A stretch of DNA of 48,321 bases from Sporolactobacillus inulinus (lineage in GTDB: Bacteria > Bacillota > Bacilli > Bacillales > Sporolactobacillaceae). This document shows positions 35,531 through 43,755 of the stretch, piece after piece. The translations under genes and the position numbers were made by a program. Below the pieces are notes generated by a model. It was not told where the DNA came from. It saw only the letters and a program-made list of their open reading frames with translations, and did not search any database. Within the stretch, counting starts at the first letter, position 1. Each line of letters starts with the position of its first letter. The stretch spans positions 1 to 48,321 of the forward strand of contig NZ_BJMS01000027.1 in assembly GCF_006539285.1 (NCBI RefSeq). The letters run 5' to 3'.

Positions 35531-36369
35531 TGAGTAACAATCGTGCCCTATGCTATGACGAGGTCGGGCAGGGCGAAGAGATCGTGTTTGTTCATGGCTA
35601 TATTTCCGATCGACGGATTTGGTCACAGGTAAGAGAGCATTGGTACGATTCGGGTCATCTTTTTTTTCCTACGCTCGAGGGTTTTTGGGAAGACTCGCTG
35701 GAGTTCAGAGAAAGTAATTTTAGTGTTGATAATCATATAGAAGATATTGTTGATTTCTTAGAAAAAGTTTGTACTCCGCCTGTTCACCTCGTTGGATGGT
35801 CATATGGAGCGTCACTTGTTTTGCTGGTTGCTGCAAGAAGGCCGGATCTGGTTAAATCCGTGTTTGCTTATGAACCTGGCATTTCATCTTTTGTTTTAGA
35901 TAAAAAAATATTGCAGCAAATCCAGCGTGATCGTGTAGAAATGGCTGGCCCCGCTATAGGAGCAGTAAAAGCTGGGAATACAAAAGAAGCTGTTAAATAT
36001 ATTGTTAATGGAGCCTGCAATCGGGAAGGAGTATTTGAAGATTTCGATGAGGAACTAAAACAGAGATTCTTTGATAATGCAAGCACAGTTCCGTTGATGT
36101 TTACTGAACGGAGTGCCCCAAATTTACCAGCTTCTTCGGAGGACTTAAAAAGAATCTTGTGCCCTGTTACTATAAGTTATGGTGAGTATGCTCGTCCTGC
36201 GTATAGGCTTGTCGCAAAGGAAGCTGCAAAAATAATTCCCAATTCAATAATACAGATCATTCCAGGCGCAATGCATGTTGTCCCAGTAACGTCTCCAGAG
36301 ATATTTCTGCAGAAAATTATTGAGCATCTCAGTGGAGTTGACAGGAGGGCGGTATCCAATGGTAAATAA
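35527..36369 (+). CDS. Alpha/beta-hydrolase in the A-T-TE cluster
   Basis: This 280-aa alpha/beta-fold hydrolase has the oxyanion region VFVHGYISDRRIW (about 20), the nucleophile elbow GWSYGAS (Ser about 96) and a C-terminal His (PGAMHVVP, about 255). It overlaps the synthetase stop by 4 bp (ATGA), so it belongs to the same operon. It may release, edit or hydrolyse the product, or act as a type II thioesterase-like repair enzyme. The substrate is unknown. Confidence 0.85.
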   Translation: MMSNNRALCYDEVGQGEEIVFVHGYISDRRIWSQVREHWYDSGHLFFPTLEGFWEDSLEFRESNFSVDNHIEDIVDFLEKVCTPPVHLVGWSYGASLVLLVAARRPDLVKSVFAYEPGISSFVLDKKILQQIQRDRVEMAGPAIGAVKAGNTKEAVKYIVNGACNREGVFEDFDEELKQRFFDNASTVPLMFTERSAPNLPASSEDLKRILCPVTISYGEYARPAYRLVAKEAAKIIPNSIIQIIPGAMHVVPVTSPEIFLQKIIEHLSGVDRRAVSNGK

Positions 36370-37729
36370 ACAAACAAATCCAACTTGGGTACTCGTGCTC
36401 ACATCGCTTGGCTTCTTCATGGCGATGATGGATTCGATGATTGTAACAACCGCGTCAACAGCGATTCGAAATGACTTTGGAATTTCGGTTGGCGAGCTAC
36501 AATGGGCGCTCAATGCCTATAACATTACAATTGCAGCTGTTTTATTGATTGGTGTTTCGATTGGAGATCGCATCGGACACAGAAGGCTGTATAATATCGG
36601 TCTCTTTATCTTTGTTTTGGGTTCAGTCTTTTGTGCATTATCAAGTAATATCGATCTTTTGATCGCTTCCCGGGTCATAGAGGGAATCGGTGCCTCTGTA
36701 ATGACCCCTATGTCGATGGCCATATTAACGGCATCCATTCCTCCTTCCGAACGCGGAAAGGCTCTGGGTATTTGGAGTGGGATAGGCGGACTTGCTCTCA
36801 TTGTAGGGCCTGCACTGGGTGGCCTGATTGTTGCTAAGCTTGCCTGGCAATGGATTTTCTGGATCAATGTTCCCATAGGTCTTATTGGTATTTATCTGTC
36901 ACAACGTAAACTACCAGAAACTCAGTTACAGGACAATCAGTTAAACATCATTGATTCTATACTCATTGTCCTTTCTTCGGCAGGGATTATCTGGGCGTTA
37001 TCAGAAAGTACTTCTAAAATGATCCAGAATTCAACACTAATTGTTGGTGTGCTCAGCATTGTTTTGGGAGTCGTTTTTGTTTTGAGACAGAGGTATGAAA
37101 AAAGGCCAATGATTCCACTTTCCTTTTTCAAATCATGGACTTTCAGTGGTGGAGTCATCTCTACTTTTCTGCTTTATGCATCCATGTATGGCGTTGTGTT
37201 CTTCTTGCCACAATATTTACAGGTTGCAGATAAATCAAACGCATTGATTGCCGGGCTTCAACTTTTACCTTGGACAGGGACATTGGTCATTATCGCGCCA
37301 ATAGCTGGAAAAGCCGTCGATAAATTTGGTGAGCGCTTGGTAGCGATCACTGGTCTGCTTCTTCAAGGAATAGGTTATTTGTGGATTGTGCTGAGTTCGG
37401 TACCAGGGAACCCATATTGGTTAATGATTATTCCGCTTATCGTTGCCGGTGCTGGAATTTCAATGGCAGGGCCCGCATTGCAGAAAGCAGCACTTGGTTC
37501 TGTCAGCAGAGCTGAGATTGCTAAAGCGTCAGGGATCTATAATATGTTTCGGCTCCTTGGTGGTGCAGTAGGAATCACTGTTTCTGTCATCATTTTCTAT
37601 GCCTTTGGAGATATAGTGACGACAACGGCATTTACGAATGGCTTTAGCGCTGCAATGATTGGATCAAGTGTTCTTTCTTTACTCGGCATTCTTTCCTCAG
37701 TCGGTCTCCGCTCAACTCTTGTAAAATGA
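36359..37729 (+). CDS. MFS exporter, DHA2 (14-helix) family
   Basis: This 456-aa drug:proton antiporter has about 14 membrane helices. Signatures are MDSMIVTTASTAIRNDFG in helix 1, the loop GDRIGHRRLYNIGL and WRWIF-like QWIFWINVPIGLIG. ATG 36359 is 9 nt from AGGAGGG and lies 11 bp inside the end of the hydrolase gene. Position in the biosynthetic operon suggests that it exports the product and gives self-resistance. Its stop overlaps the PPTase start. Confidence 0.9.
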   Translation: MVNKQTNPTWVLVLTSLGFFMAMMDSMIVTTASTAIRNDFGISVGELQWALNAYNITIAAVLLIGVSIGDRIGHRRLYNIGLFIFVLGSVFCALSSNIDLLIASRVIEGIGASVMTPMSMAILTASIPPSERGKALGIWSGIGGLALIVGPALGGLIVAKLAWQWIFWINVPIGLIGIYLSQRKLPETQLQDNQLNIIDSILIVLSSAGIIWALSESTSKMIQNSTLIVGVLSIVLGVVFVLRQRYEKRPMIPLSFFKSWTFSGGVISTFLLYASMYGVVFFLPQYLQVADKSNALIAGLQLLPWTGTLVIIAPIAGKAVDKFGERLVAITGLLLQGIGYLWIVLSSVPGNPYWLMIIPLIVAGAGISMAGPALQKAALGSVSRAEIAKASGIYNMFRLLGGAVGITVSVIIFYAFGDIVTTTAFTNGFSAAMIGSSVLSLLGILSSVGLRSTLVK

Positions 37730-38442
37730 TTTGGGCGATAAAGCTTGATTTCAATATTGAGGTTTTGCGATACAAAAAGTTATTGTCAAGGATTAGCAAA
37801 GAACGAATTGTTAGGATAAAGGAATACAGAAAACAAGAAGACAAAATTAGGAGTGTTTTTGCTGAACTTTTAGTACGATATGCGGTCAATCAATTTAGCG
37901 GTTGTTCTAAGCAAGAAATTAAATTTTGTACTGGAATAAATGGAAAACCGCGACTAATGACCCCAAAAAATGTTCATTTTAATCTTTCACACTCTGGTAG
38001 CTGGGTAGTTTGCGTGGTAGATAATGAGCCTGTTGGAATAGATATTGAAAAGATTCAAGATATTGAATTGGATGTGGCTCAGCAATTTTTTACGCAGAAA
38101 GAATGCGAATTTCTTAAGCTCTCAAAGAATAGTTTGGAGCGGAAAAAACGATTTTTTAAGATCTGGACGATGAAGGAATGTTTTCTAAAAGCTGTTGGGG
38201 AAGGTTTAAGCAGAGACTTATCCTCTTTCTCTATTGAACTTAATCAGAATCGGTATCCTAAAATATCCACTACATCAGAGGGAGAGAATTTAAACTGTAT
38301 TTGGAAATTTAAGCAGTATGAGATAGATAATGATTATATCCTATCAGTAGCTGATACAAGAAAAACAGAAAAAGTTCAGATGGTTGACTCTCAAATTTTT
38401 TATGATGGTGCTGTCCCATCAACGAATTATCCAGAGGTTTAG
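37726..38442 (+). CDS. 4'-phosphopantetheinyl transferase, Sfp type
   Basis: This 238-aa enzyme transfers phosphopantetheine from CoA to the carrier-domain Ser. It has the two family motifs, VGIDIEKI (about 105) with the Mg-binding acids and WTMKECFLKAVGEGL (about 144), plus NLSHSGSW. The start overlaps the exporter stop (ATGA). The cluster thus carries its own activator for the carrier protein at 34.5 kb. The last 30 residues are a low-similarity extension. Confidence 0.92.
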   Translation: MIWAIKLDFNIEVLRYKKLLSRISKERIVRIKEYRKQEDKIRSVFAELLVRYAVNQFSGCSKQEIKFCTGINGKPRLMTPKNVHFNLSHSGSWVVCVVDNEPVGIDIEKIQDIELDVAQQFFTQKECEFLKLSKNSLERKKRFFKIWTMKECFLKAVGEGLSRDLSSFSIELNQNRYPKISTTSEGENLNCIWKFKQYEIDNDYILSVADTRKTEKVQMVDSQIFYDGAVPSTNYPEV

Positions 38443-38554
38443 ATTATAATAATGAACCAGGTAACTATATTTGATGAAATTACTAGCATACCCACTGTTA
38501 CTGTTTAACTTGTAAAAACTTGTCTGAATAATAAAGATTATGTATATGCACTCG

Positions 38555-38596
38555 AAAGTCTGTATGGATGATTACATCCGTTCGGGCTTTTTTCAA
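38555..38596 (+). terminator. Intrinsic terminator of the biosynthetic operon
   Basis: AAAGTCTGTATGGATG (38555-38570) pairs with CATCCGTTCGGGCTTT (38575-38590) using G-U pairs, 4-nt loop, T run. Confidence 0.85.
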
Positions 38597-38651
38597 TACT
38601 TTAGATAGGGGGTTTCCTGCAACAAATAGCTTCCCTTTGGTGAGAGTCAGT

Positions 38652-38693
38652 ATGAAAGAGAAAAAGAATCAAACTTTTCTTTTTTCTTGCTGA
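38652..38693 (+). CDS. Possible 13-aa leader peptide inside a hairpin before the sigma-like gene
   Basis: GGTGAG is followed by ATG 38652 and a 13-codon frame (MKEKKNQTFLFSC) ending at TGA 38691. The frame is enclosed by GTCAG (38646)/CTGAC (38690), and inner GAAAGAGAAAAAG can pair with CTTTTCTTTTTTC. Translation of the peptide would open the hairpin ahead of the ribosome site of the next gene, so an attenuation-like control is possible. Confidence 0.3.
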   Translation: MKEKKNQTFLFSC

Positions 38694-38714
38694 CTTGGAA
38701 GGGGGGTGATACTT

Positions 38715-39182
38715 GTGAGGCCATCTTCTTTCAACAAAATACATCCTGAAAAGGTTAATTATCAGATTCAAGATGATTTTCAGACAACCATACAGTTTCA
38801 ATTTGATTATATGGCAAGAAAGGTGATGATACGTACTAAAAGTAACTACCGTCGCTCTATTGGTAGACGAAGAAGGCACGAAAGTCTATTTTCAGAAGTT
38901 TCAGACTTAGATATAAATAAATTACACACTACTGATACTTACCGTCTGGACCGTCGATTTTATAAAGTCTTATCAATGGATGTGCAAGTTACTGATTGTC
39001 AAATTGCTGAAGCGCTGGATACTTTGTCAAAGCGCAAGCGTGATATTATTCTGATGTTCTACTTTCTGGAAATGTCAGACGCAGAAATTGCTAAAGAATT
39101 AAGTGTAAACCGAAGCACAGTCTATCGCAACCGCCATAGTGCATTAGAAATGTTCAAAACGCTATTGGAGGACGAGCCATGA
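38715..39182 (+). CDS. Sigma-70 region 4-like regulator of a Tn916-type element
   Basis: This protein of about 155 aa has a C-terminal helix-turn-helix typical of sigma-70 region 4 proteins of conjugative transposons (LSKRKRDIILMFYFLEMSDAEIAKELSVNRSTVYRNR). The N-terminal half is basic (RRSIGRRRRHESLF). GTG 38715 follows the GGGGGG run by about 8 nt. It overlaps the next gene by 4 bp (ATGA), the same order as in Tn916-family regulatory/excision modules. A truncated homologue lies in mirror orientation near 43.7 kb. Confidence 0.8.
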   Translation: MRPSSFNKIHPEKVNYQIQDDFQTTIQFQFDYMARKVMIRTKSNYRRSIGRRRRHESLFSEVSDLDINKLHTTDTYRLDRRFYKVLSMDVQVTDCQIAEALDTLSKRKRDIILMFYFLEMSDAEIAKELSVNRSTVYRNRHSALEMFKTLLEDEP

Positions 39183-39405
39183 GAGAGAAGAAAAAATTGA
39201 TCCCCTTTTCTATCATTGAAGCAGAAACAGTGGTGATGCCATAGCCATTCAATATATATTAAAACATTACGAAGGCTATATTGTCACACTTGCTACAAAA
39301 ACGCTCACAGACGAATACAGCAACGGTTATTTCTTCGTAGACAAAGAGATGCAGGAACAGCTGACCACTGCTCTACTGCAAATGATCTTAGACTTTGAAA
39401 TCTAG
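39179..39405 (+). pseudogene. HTH_16 conjugative-transposon regulator, frameshifted
   Basis: The ATG overlaps the sigma-like stop. The frame reads MREKKKLIPFSIIEAET, then hits TAG. A one-base shift near 39230 restores SGDAIAIQYILKHYEGYIVT, then DEYSNGYFFVDKEMQEQLTT and ILDFEI, matching the HTH_16 (PF12645-type) proteins of Tn916-like elements. The intact counterpart is at 43408-43638. From 39406 to 39558 there is an AAAGCATA/TATGCTTT inverted repeat but no gene. Confidence 0.8.
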
Positions 39406-39558
39406 TATCCTATAAACACGAATAACAAGATTTATTATAAGCGATAATTTAGAATTTGTCATTCTATTAAAGCATATTGATTACTTCGTATGCTTTGATA
39501 GGCTGACAAAGGCCTACGTTCTTTGAAAAAGAAAACGTCTAATCAGGCGTCGTATATA

Positions 39559-39810
39559 GCAATCGAATACGTTCCGATAAAGAAAAAGCCAGCGGACTGA
39601 CACGCCAAGACCTAGTAAAATAGCGAGCGACTCCTGTCAGTGACCCCACAAACAATCCAAGGCAGGATTGCTGCCATGACTTCTTTATCGGGATAATGAT
39701 ACTCCCGCATAGCCTAGTCCGAGCGTTAAAAGCGTCGCAGGCAATGGATGCGGCTGCATGAGAACCATGCAGGGGTGAGACCCCCGTGAGCTTTGCCAAA
39801 GCTGTTCGAT
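39559..39810 (+). repeat. Left copy of a ~250-bp structured inverted repeat (candidate non-coding RNA)
   Basis: It runs from GCAATCGAATACGTTCC to GCTGTTCGAT, directly upstream of the DUF3173-integrase pair. It matches, in opposite orientation, 43017-43271. Foldable parts include an 11-bp long-range stem CCGATAAAGAA (39574)/TTCTTTATCGG (39681), the hairpin CAATCC/GGATTG (39653-39670), CTGCATG/CATGCAG (39754-39772) and GGGGT/ACCCC just after it. The reading frame on the opposite strand is broken by one-base indels in the other copy, so an RNA or DNA-structure role fits better than a protein. Confidence 0.75.
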
Positions 39811-39890
39811 TTGCTAATCAATTAATAACCATAAAGACGGTAATTCTGAGATTCAAACTTATTGAATTATCTTTTGAGGTTAAAGGGGGA

Positions 39891-40109
39891 ATGGCTTGCC
39901 TTATGAATGAATTAATAACCAAAGATGATTTAATTAAAAAAGGATACTCTAAATATACGGCTGTTAATATCATTAGACAGGCAAAACAAATTATGGTACA
40001 ACAAGGATATCCATTTTACAATAATAAGCGCTTAGGGCGTGTGCCAAAAGAGACTGTTGAATCGATTCTAGGATGTGGACTAGAATTGGAGAAAAACACT
40101 CGTGGCTAA
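39891..40109 (+). CDS. DUF3173 protein (integrase partner)
   Basis: This 72-aa protein carries TKDDLIKKGYSKYTAVNIIRQAK and GYPFYNNKRLGRVPKETVESILG, the DUF3173 signature. It looks like a small DNA-binding, excisionase-like factor and is nearly always found just upstream of an integrase. ATG 39891 is 11 nt from GAGG; ATG 39903 is an alternative. It overlaps the integrase start by 8 bp. The homologue at 42673 plays the same part in the opposing module. Confidence 0.85.
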   Translation: MACLMNELITKDDLIKKGYSKYTAVNIIRQAKQIMVQQGYPFYNNKRLGRVPKETVESILGCGLELEKNTRG

Positions 40110-41340
40110 AACAAAGTATTCTGGTGTTTATGTTGATGATACTGGACAATACTATTATGAAACGGAATTAGGAAAAGATCGACTGACTGGAAAACGATTA
40201 AGAAAAAAATCAAGAACCAATCGCCAAGGGAAAAAGTTCACTTCTGCTTTGCAAGCCTACAAGGAATTGGTACGCGTTAAGAATGAGTATTTGTCCACTC
40301 AGGGTTATGCGAATTATCATATGACTTATGGTCAGTTTATGGATAACGTCTATATTCCTGCTTACAAGACAGATGTAGAAGAAAGTACATTCTATGTTCG
40401 TAAACGTACTTTAGAGCGTATGAGAGATCGCTTCTCAGCCATCCAACTTCGAAAACTTTCTATAGAAGATGTCCAAAGATATCGGACGTGGTTACTTTCT
40501 GAAGATGGGGCTGGATATTCTCAAGCGTATGCTAGTTTGGTTTTTGGTGTGTTTCGCAAGAGCTTGGATATGGCTGTTGAAATGGAGTATCTTGAGTACA
40601 ATATTTCTAAAAAAGTCAAACCCATCCCAAAGGGAAAAGCAATTGTTCCTTATTGGACAAAAACAGAGTTTGAAAAAGTCATTTCAACGATTTGTTTAGA
40701 TGATTTATATGAACATTTGTGTTTTGTTATGTTGTGGGTTTACTTTATGACAGGGATCCGAGTGAGTGAAGGAACAGCCTTATGGTGGGAGGACATTGAT
40801 TTTGAAAATAAGCGGCTTCGTGTTCATCATATCTTATTTATGAGAAATAAGATGGACTGGGAACGCAAAAATTACACGAAAACCGCTGATGGAAAGCGAA
40901 TCATTTCGCTGGATGATGATACCATTCGAGTGCTTAAAGATTGGAAAGAACGACAATCCGAGTTGAATATTCAAGATTTTGTCTTTAGCTATGACGGCAT
41001 GCCCATGATTAAATCCACTCTTTCTCGAATTATTGGACGCTATGCTAAATTAGCCAATGTTCACCGTATTCAAGCGAAAGGGTTGCGTCATTCCCATGCC
41101 TCGTATCTCATCAATGAATTTAATGTTTCTGTTTTAATTTTATCCAAACGAATGGGACATTCAAGTCCCGAAATTACGTTGAAGCATTACTCTCATTTAT
41201 GGTCTGGCATTGACGAATTAATCGCTGAAGAGATGGCTGGAAATATCCATATTCAAACCGCTCCAAAGTCAGCGATTCAATTTAATGGCAATCAAGCAAT
41301 TAAAAAAATGAGTTCCGCCAGAATCCCCGCCAAGGTATAG
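40102..41340 (+). CDS. Tyrosine-type integrase (ICE/IME)
   Basis: This 412-aa site-specific recombinase has an N-terminal arm-binding domain, a SAM-like core-binding domain (about 75-165) and a catalytic domain. The residues seen are Arg in TGIRVSEG, His/Arg in LRHSHASYL, His in GHSSPEITLKHYSH and the Tyr nucleophile in the same HYSH segment. GTG 40102 follows GGAG by about 10 nt and overlaps the DUF3173 gene. It faces the second integrase at 41474 with only 133 bp between their ends. All catalytic residues are present, so it may be active. Confidence 0.93.
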   Translation: MAKTKYSGVYVDDTGQYYYETELGKDRLTGKRLRKKSRTNRQGKKFTSALQAYKELVRVKNEYLSTQGYANYHMTYGQFMDNVYIPAYKTDVEESTFYVRKRTLERMRDRFSAIQLRKLSIEDVQRYRTWLLSEDGAGYSQAYASLVFGVFRKSLDMAVEMEYLEYNISKKVKPIPKGKAIVPYWTKTEFEKVISTICLDDLYEHLCFVMLWVYFMTGIRVSEGTALWWEDIDFENKRLRVHHILFMRNKMDWERKNYTKTADGKRIISLDDDTIRVLKDWKERQSELNIQDFVFSYDGMPMIKSTLSRIIGRYAKLANVHRIQAKGLRHSHASYLINEFNVSVLILSKRMGHSSPEITLKHYSHLWSGIDELIAEEMAGNIHIQTAPKSAIQFNGNQAIKKMSSARIPAKV

Positions 41341-41412
41341 AAAAGGTGTTGGAAATGCTGATATAAAGGCATTTTGACGACACCTGCAAACTTAGAGTGG
41401 GAGTAGGAATCG

Positions 41413-41456
41413 GAGAGCTGGAAACCCAGTATTCATGGGCATTTCGGCTCTTTTTT
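41413..41456 (+). terminator. Terminator between the two converging integrases
   Basis: AGAGC (41414-41418) and the inner CCCA/TGGG pair with GGCTCT (41446-41451), followed by six T. If the two modules are element ends, their attachment junction should lie in 41341-41473, but I see no obvious att repeat there. Confidence 0.65.
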
Positions 41457-41473
41457 AATTTCCCATTGCACTT

Positions 41474-42667
41474 TCATTGCACTTTTTCATATTCCCGTCT
41501 TCTGAGATAGTTGACCGTGAATTGGTTCTTTGGGGAATCATCGTAATTTTGTTGTGCCGGTTTAAAGGCGATGACTCCGTTCAATTTATGGGCGACGTCA
41601 AAGTTGCTGTTGGGATACAAATGGCCGTAGGTTCCTAAGGTCGTCTCAATGTCTTTATGACCCAGACGCTCTTTAATAATGAGCGGGTTTTCGCCCATGC
41701 TGATCAGAAGCGAAGCGTGAGAATGACGCAAGCCATGAATTCGGATTCGGTGAACGCCAGCCATTTTCGCATAACGTCCAATCGCATAAGCGATGGTATG
41801 CTTTTGAGTAGGAATACCGTTATAACTCATCACAAAGTTTGTTTTGATCAGCTTCTGCTGCACTTCTTTCCACTCTTGTAAGAGATTTAACGTCGTGGGA
41901 TCAATCACAATGTGACGGACACTGGCTTTGGTTTTGGGCTCAGTAAAACGGTAATCACTCTGATTTTTGTAATAGAGCGTTTTGTCAATTGACAGCACGC
42001 CTGTTTCAAAATCAAGATCATCCCATTGAATGGCAGTCGCTTCACCAATGCGCATTCCTGTCATGAACAAGAACCAGAGAGAGATGAACAGAAAATGTTG
42101 ATAAAAGTCTTCTTTATAAATCAACGAAATGACTTTCTCAAATTCTTCTTTTGTCCAAAAATCAATTTGTGGCTTTTGTTTTTTGACATTTCCAATGATC
42201 TTAGATGGATTTGAGGTTGCGATGCCAAGGACCACCGCTCGATCCATGGCGATGGAGAACAATCCTTGTATTGCTCGAACGTAAGAAGGCTTTAGGTTCT
42301 TTGATAGGCTGAGTTGCCATTTTTGCACGTGAATCGGTTCAATCTCGCAAACTGCCAATTTGTAAAAATAGGGAAAATGTTTCAAGATGATATTTAATCG
42401 GTTTTCATAGGTTTGCATCTTTACTTTTGTTTTGTACCACGGTAGAAACAATTCCTCTACATACTGCTTGAATGACATCTTATCTTTTGAATGGGTCAGT
42501 TCCTCAGGTTTCATCAGCAGCAACTTGGAATATTCTGCTCGTGCTTCTTTCTTTGTCTTAAATCCACTGCGGTATTTTTGGATTTTTTTACCGCTTGAAT
42601 CATAGCCTAGATTTGCTCGGAAATAGTAGGTTCCGTTTTTGGCTTTTTTAATTGGGTCTGTGATCAT
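41474..42667 (-). CDS. Tyrosine-type integrase, second and convergent
   Basis: This 397-aa recombinase has GTYYFRANLGYDSSGKKIQK at the arm-binding start, FWTKEEFEKVISLI before the catalytic domain, Arg in TGMRIGEAT, LRHSHASLL, and GHKDIETTLGTYGHLY with the Tyr nucleophile. It is a clear relative of the integrase at 40102 (WTKxEFEKVIS, HRI...GLRHSHAS) but well diverged, so the two are not a recent duplication. It is preceded by its own DUF3173 gene. All catalytic residues are present. Confidence 0.93.
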   Translation of the reverse strand: MITDPIKKAKNGTYYFRANLGYDSSGKKIQKYRSGFKTKKEARAEYSKLLLMKPEELTHSKDKMSFKQYVEELFLPWYKTKVKMQTYENRLNIILKHFPYFYKLAVCEIEPIHVQKWQLSLSKNLKPSYVRAIQGLFSIAMDRAVVLGIATSNPSKIIGNVKKQKPQIDFWTKEEFEKVISLIYKEDFYQHFLFISLWFLFMTGMRIGEATAIQWDDLDFETGVLSIDKTLYYKNQSDYRFTEPKTKASVRHIVIDPTTLNLLQEWKEVQQKLIKTNFVMSYNGIPTQKHTIAYAIGRYAKMAGVHRIRIHGLRHSHASLLISMGENPLIIKERLGHKDIETTLGTYGHLYPNSNFDVAHKLNGVIAFKPAQQNYDDSPKNQFTVNYLRRREYEKVQ

Positions 42668-42672
42668 CGTTT

Positions 42673-42894
42673 TTACTCCTGACCGTGCAAAAACGAATCA
42701 GACCTGTTTTCCTTCACAAATGTGATCCCCAGAAGTTCTTCAACAGCTTCACGAGGCACCCTGTCCAGTTTTCTGGACTGATAATAAGAATGCCACTTGG
42801 CAATCATCAATTCTTTTGCTTTTTTAATGATATCGGCTGAAAAAGAATTTCCGTATCCTAGCTTAATTAAGTCTTTTTTAGTGACGGTGATCAT
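42673..42894 (-). CDS. DUF3173 protein (partner of the second integrase)
   Basis: This 73-aa protein (TKKDLIKLGYGNSFSADIIKKAK, YYQSRKLDRVPREAVEELLG) belongs to the same family as the gene at 39891. It lies 5 bp upstream of the integrase, a spacing that supports coupled translation. GGAAAGGAG precedes ATG 42894 (minus strand). The stretch 42895-43016 is AT-rich and holds no gene. Confidence 0.85.
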   Translation of the reverse strand: MITVTKKDLIKLGYGNSFSADIIKKAKELMIAKWHSYYQSRKLDRVPREAVEELLGITFVKENRSDSFLHGQE

Positions 42895-43016
42895 CGATGC
42901 TCCTTTCCACTATAGGCTAAGAAAACTCCAATATTCGCCTATAATTATAGCAAATATTTTTGATTCGATGAGAAAATCTGTTTGTCTCAACTCCTTACAA
43001 AATCATTTATGCACAC

Positions 43017-43271
43017 ATCGAACAGCTTTTGGCTAAGCTCACGGGAGTTTCACCCCTGCATGGTTCTCATGCAGCCGCACCCACTGCCTGCGACGCTGTT
43101 AACGCTCGGACTATGGCGATACGGGCGTATCATTATCCCGATAAAGAAGTCATGGCAGCCAATCCGGCCTTGGATTGGCTGTGGGGTCACTGATAGGAGT
43201 CGCTCGCTATTTTACTAGGTCTTGGCGTGTCAGCCCACTGGCTCTTTCTTTATCGGAACGTATTCGATTGC
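43017..43271 (-). repeat. Right copy of the ~250-bp structured inverted repeat
   Basis: Read on the minus strand it follows the left copy (39559-39810) almost base for base. The 11-bp CCGATAAAGAA/TTCTTTATCGG stem and the CTGCATG hairpin are kept. The central hairpin grows from CAATCC/GGATTG to GCCAATCC/GGATTGGC by paired changes, and GGGGT/ACCCC keeps pairing by a wobble. It lies between the HTH_16 gene and DUF3173, the same place as in the left module. Between 43272 and 43407 there is a TTCAAGCAA/TTGCTTGAA inverted repeat. Confidence 0.75.
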
Positions 43272-43407
43272 TGGATTCAGTTGTCAAGGAACATTGGCTT
43301 GTCAGCCTGTTCAAGCAAACTGTTGCAGATTGCTTGAATAGAATGGCGAACTCTTTGCTTGAAAAACGTGGACCCACATCGATATATATCAACGATGAGA
43401 ATAAAGG

Positions 43408-43638
43408 TTATTTGATTTCAAAAGATAAGATTTTGGTAATCAACCGGGTATGAATCCGACCACGGAGCATTTCATCCACAACCATATGATGATTCCCATA
43501 GTCGTCTTTCATCGGACGAAGCGAGCGCTTAGTGATAAAACCGCTGTAGTGTTTCACAACACGGTTGATCGCATCTGTATCACCATCAGTAGCTGCTACA
43601 ATCACATCAAAAGGAACCATTTTATGAGTTGTTTTCAT
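43408..43638 (-). CDS. HTH_16 conjugative-transposon regulator
   Basis: This 76-aa intact protein (FDVIVAATDGDTDAINRVVK, HYSGFITKRS, VVDEMLRGRIHTRLITKILSFEI) is of the Tn916 orf8-like HTH_16 type. GGAGGGA lies 9 nt before ATG 43638. Its start overlaps the end of the truncated sigma-like gene upstream, matching the order of the left module, where the equivalent gene is frameshifted. Confidence 0.85.
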   Translation of the reverse strand: MKTTHKMVPFDVIVAATDGDTDAINRVVKHYSGFITKRSLRPMKDDYGNHHMVVDEMLRGRIHTRLITKILSFEIK

Positions 43639-43755
43639 AAGGCATGTCCCTCCATAAACTTTTTGATAAAAGCTAGTCCACTGGTTCGGTGTCGATAGAC
43701 GGTTGAACGGTTCACTTTCAGCAACTCTGCAATTTGTGTATCATTGATACAAGCG
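43635..43755 (-). pseudogene. Truncated sigma-70 region 4-like gene (C-terminal part only)
   Basis: Only NDTQIAELLKVNRSTVYRHR and TSGLAFIKKFMEG remain, homologous to the end of the sigma-like protein at 38715. Upstream of about 43750 the sequence switches to a tyrosine recombinase in another frame, so the element was cut here by recombination or insertion. Confidence 0.8.

Noticed and set aside
39539-39799. Open frames of 80-90 aa on the strand opposite the structured repeat (also at 42982-43453)
   Set aside because: One-base indels between the two copies break the frame while stems are kept, so a protein is unlikely.
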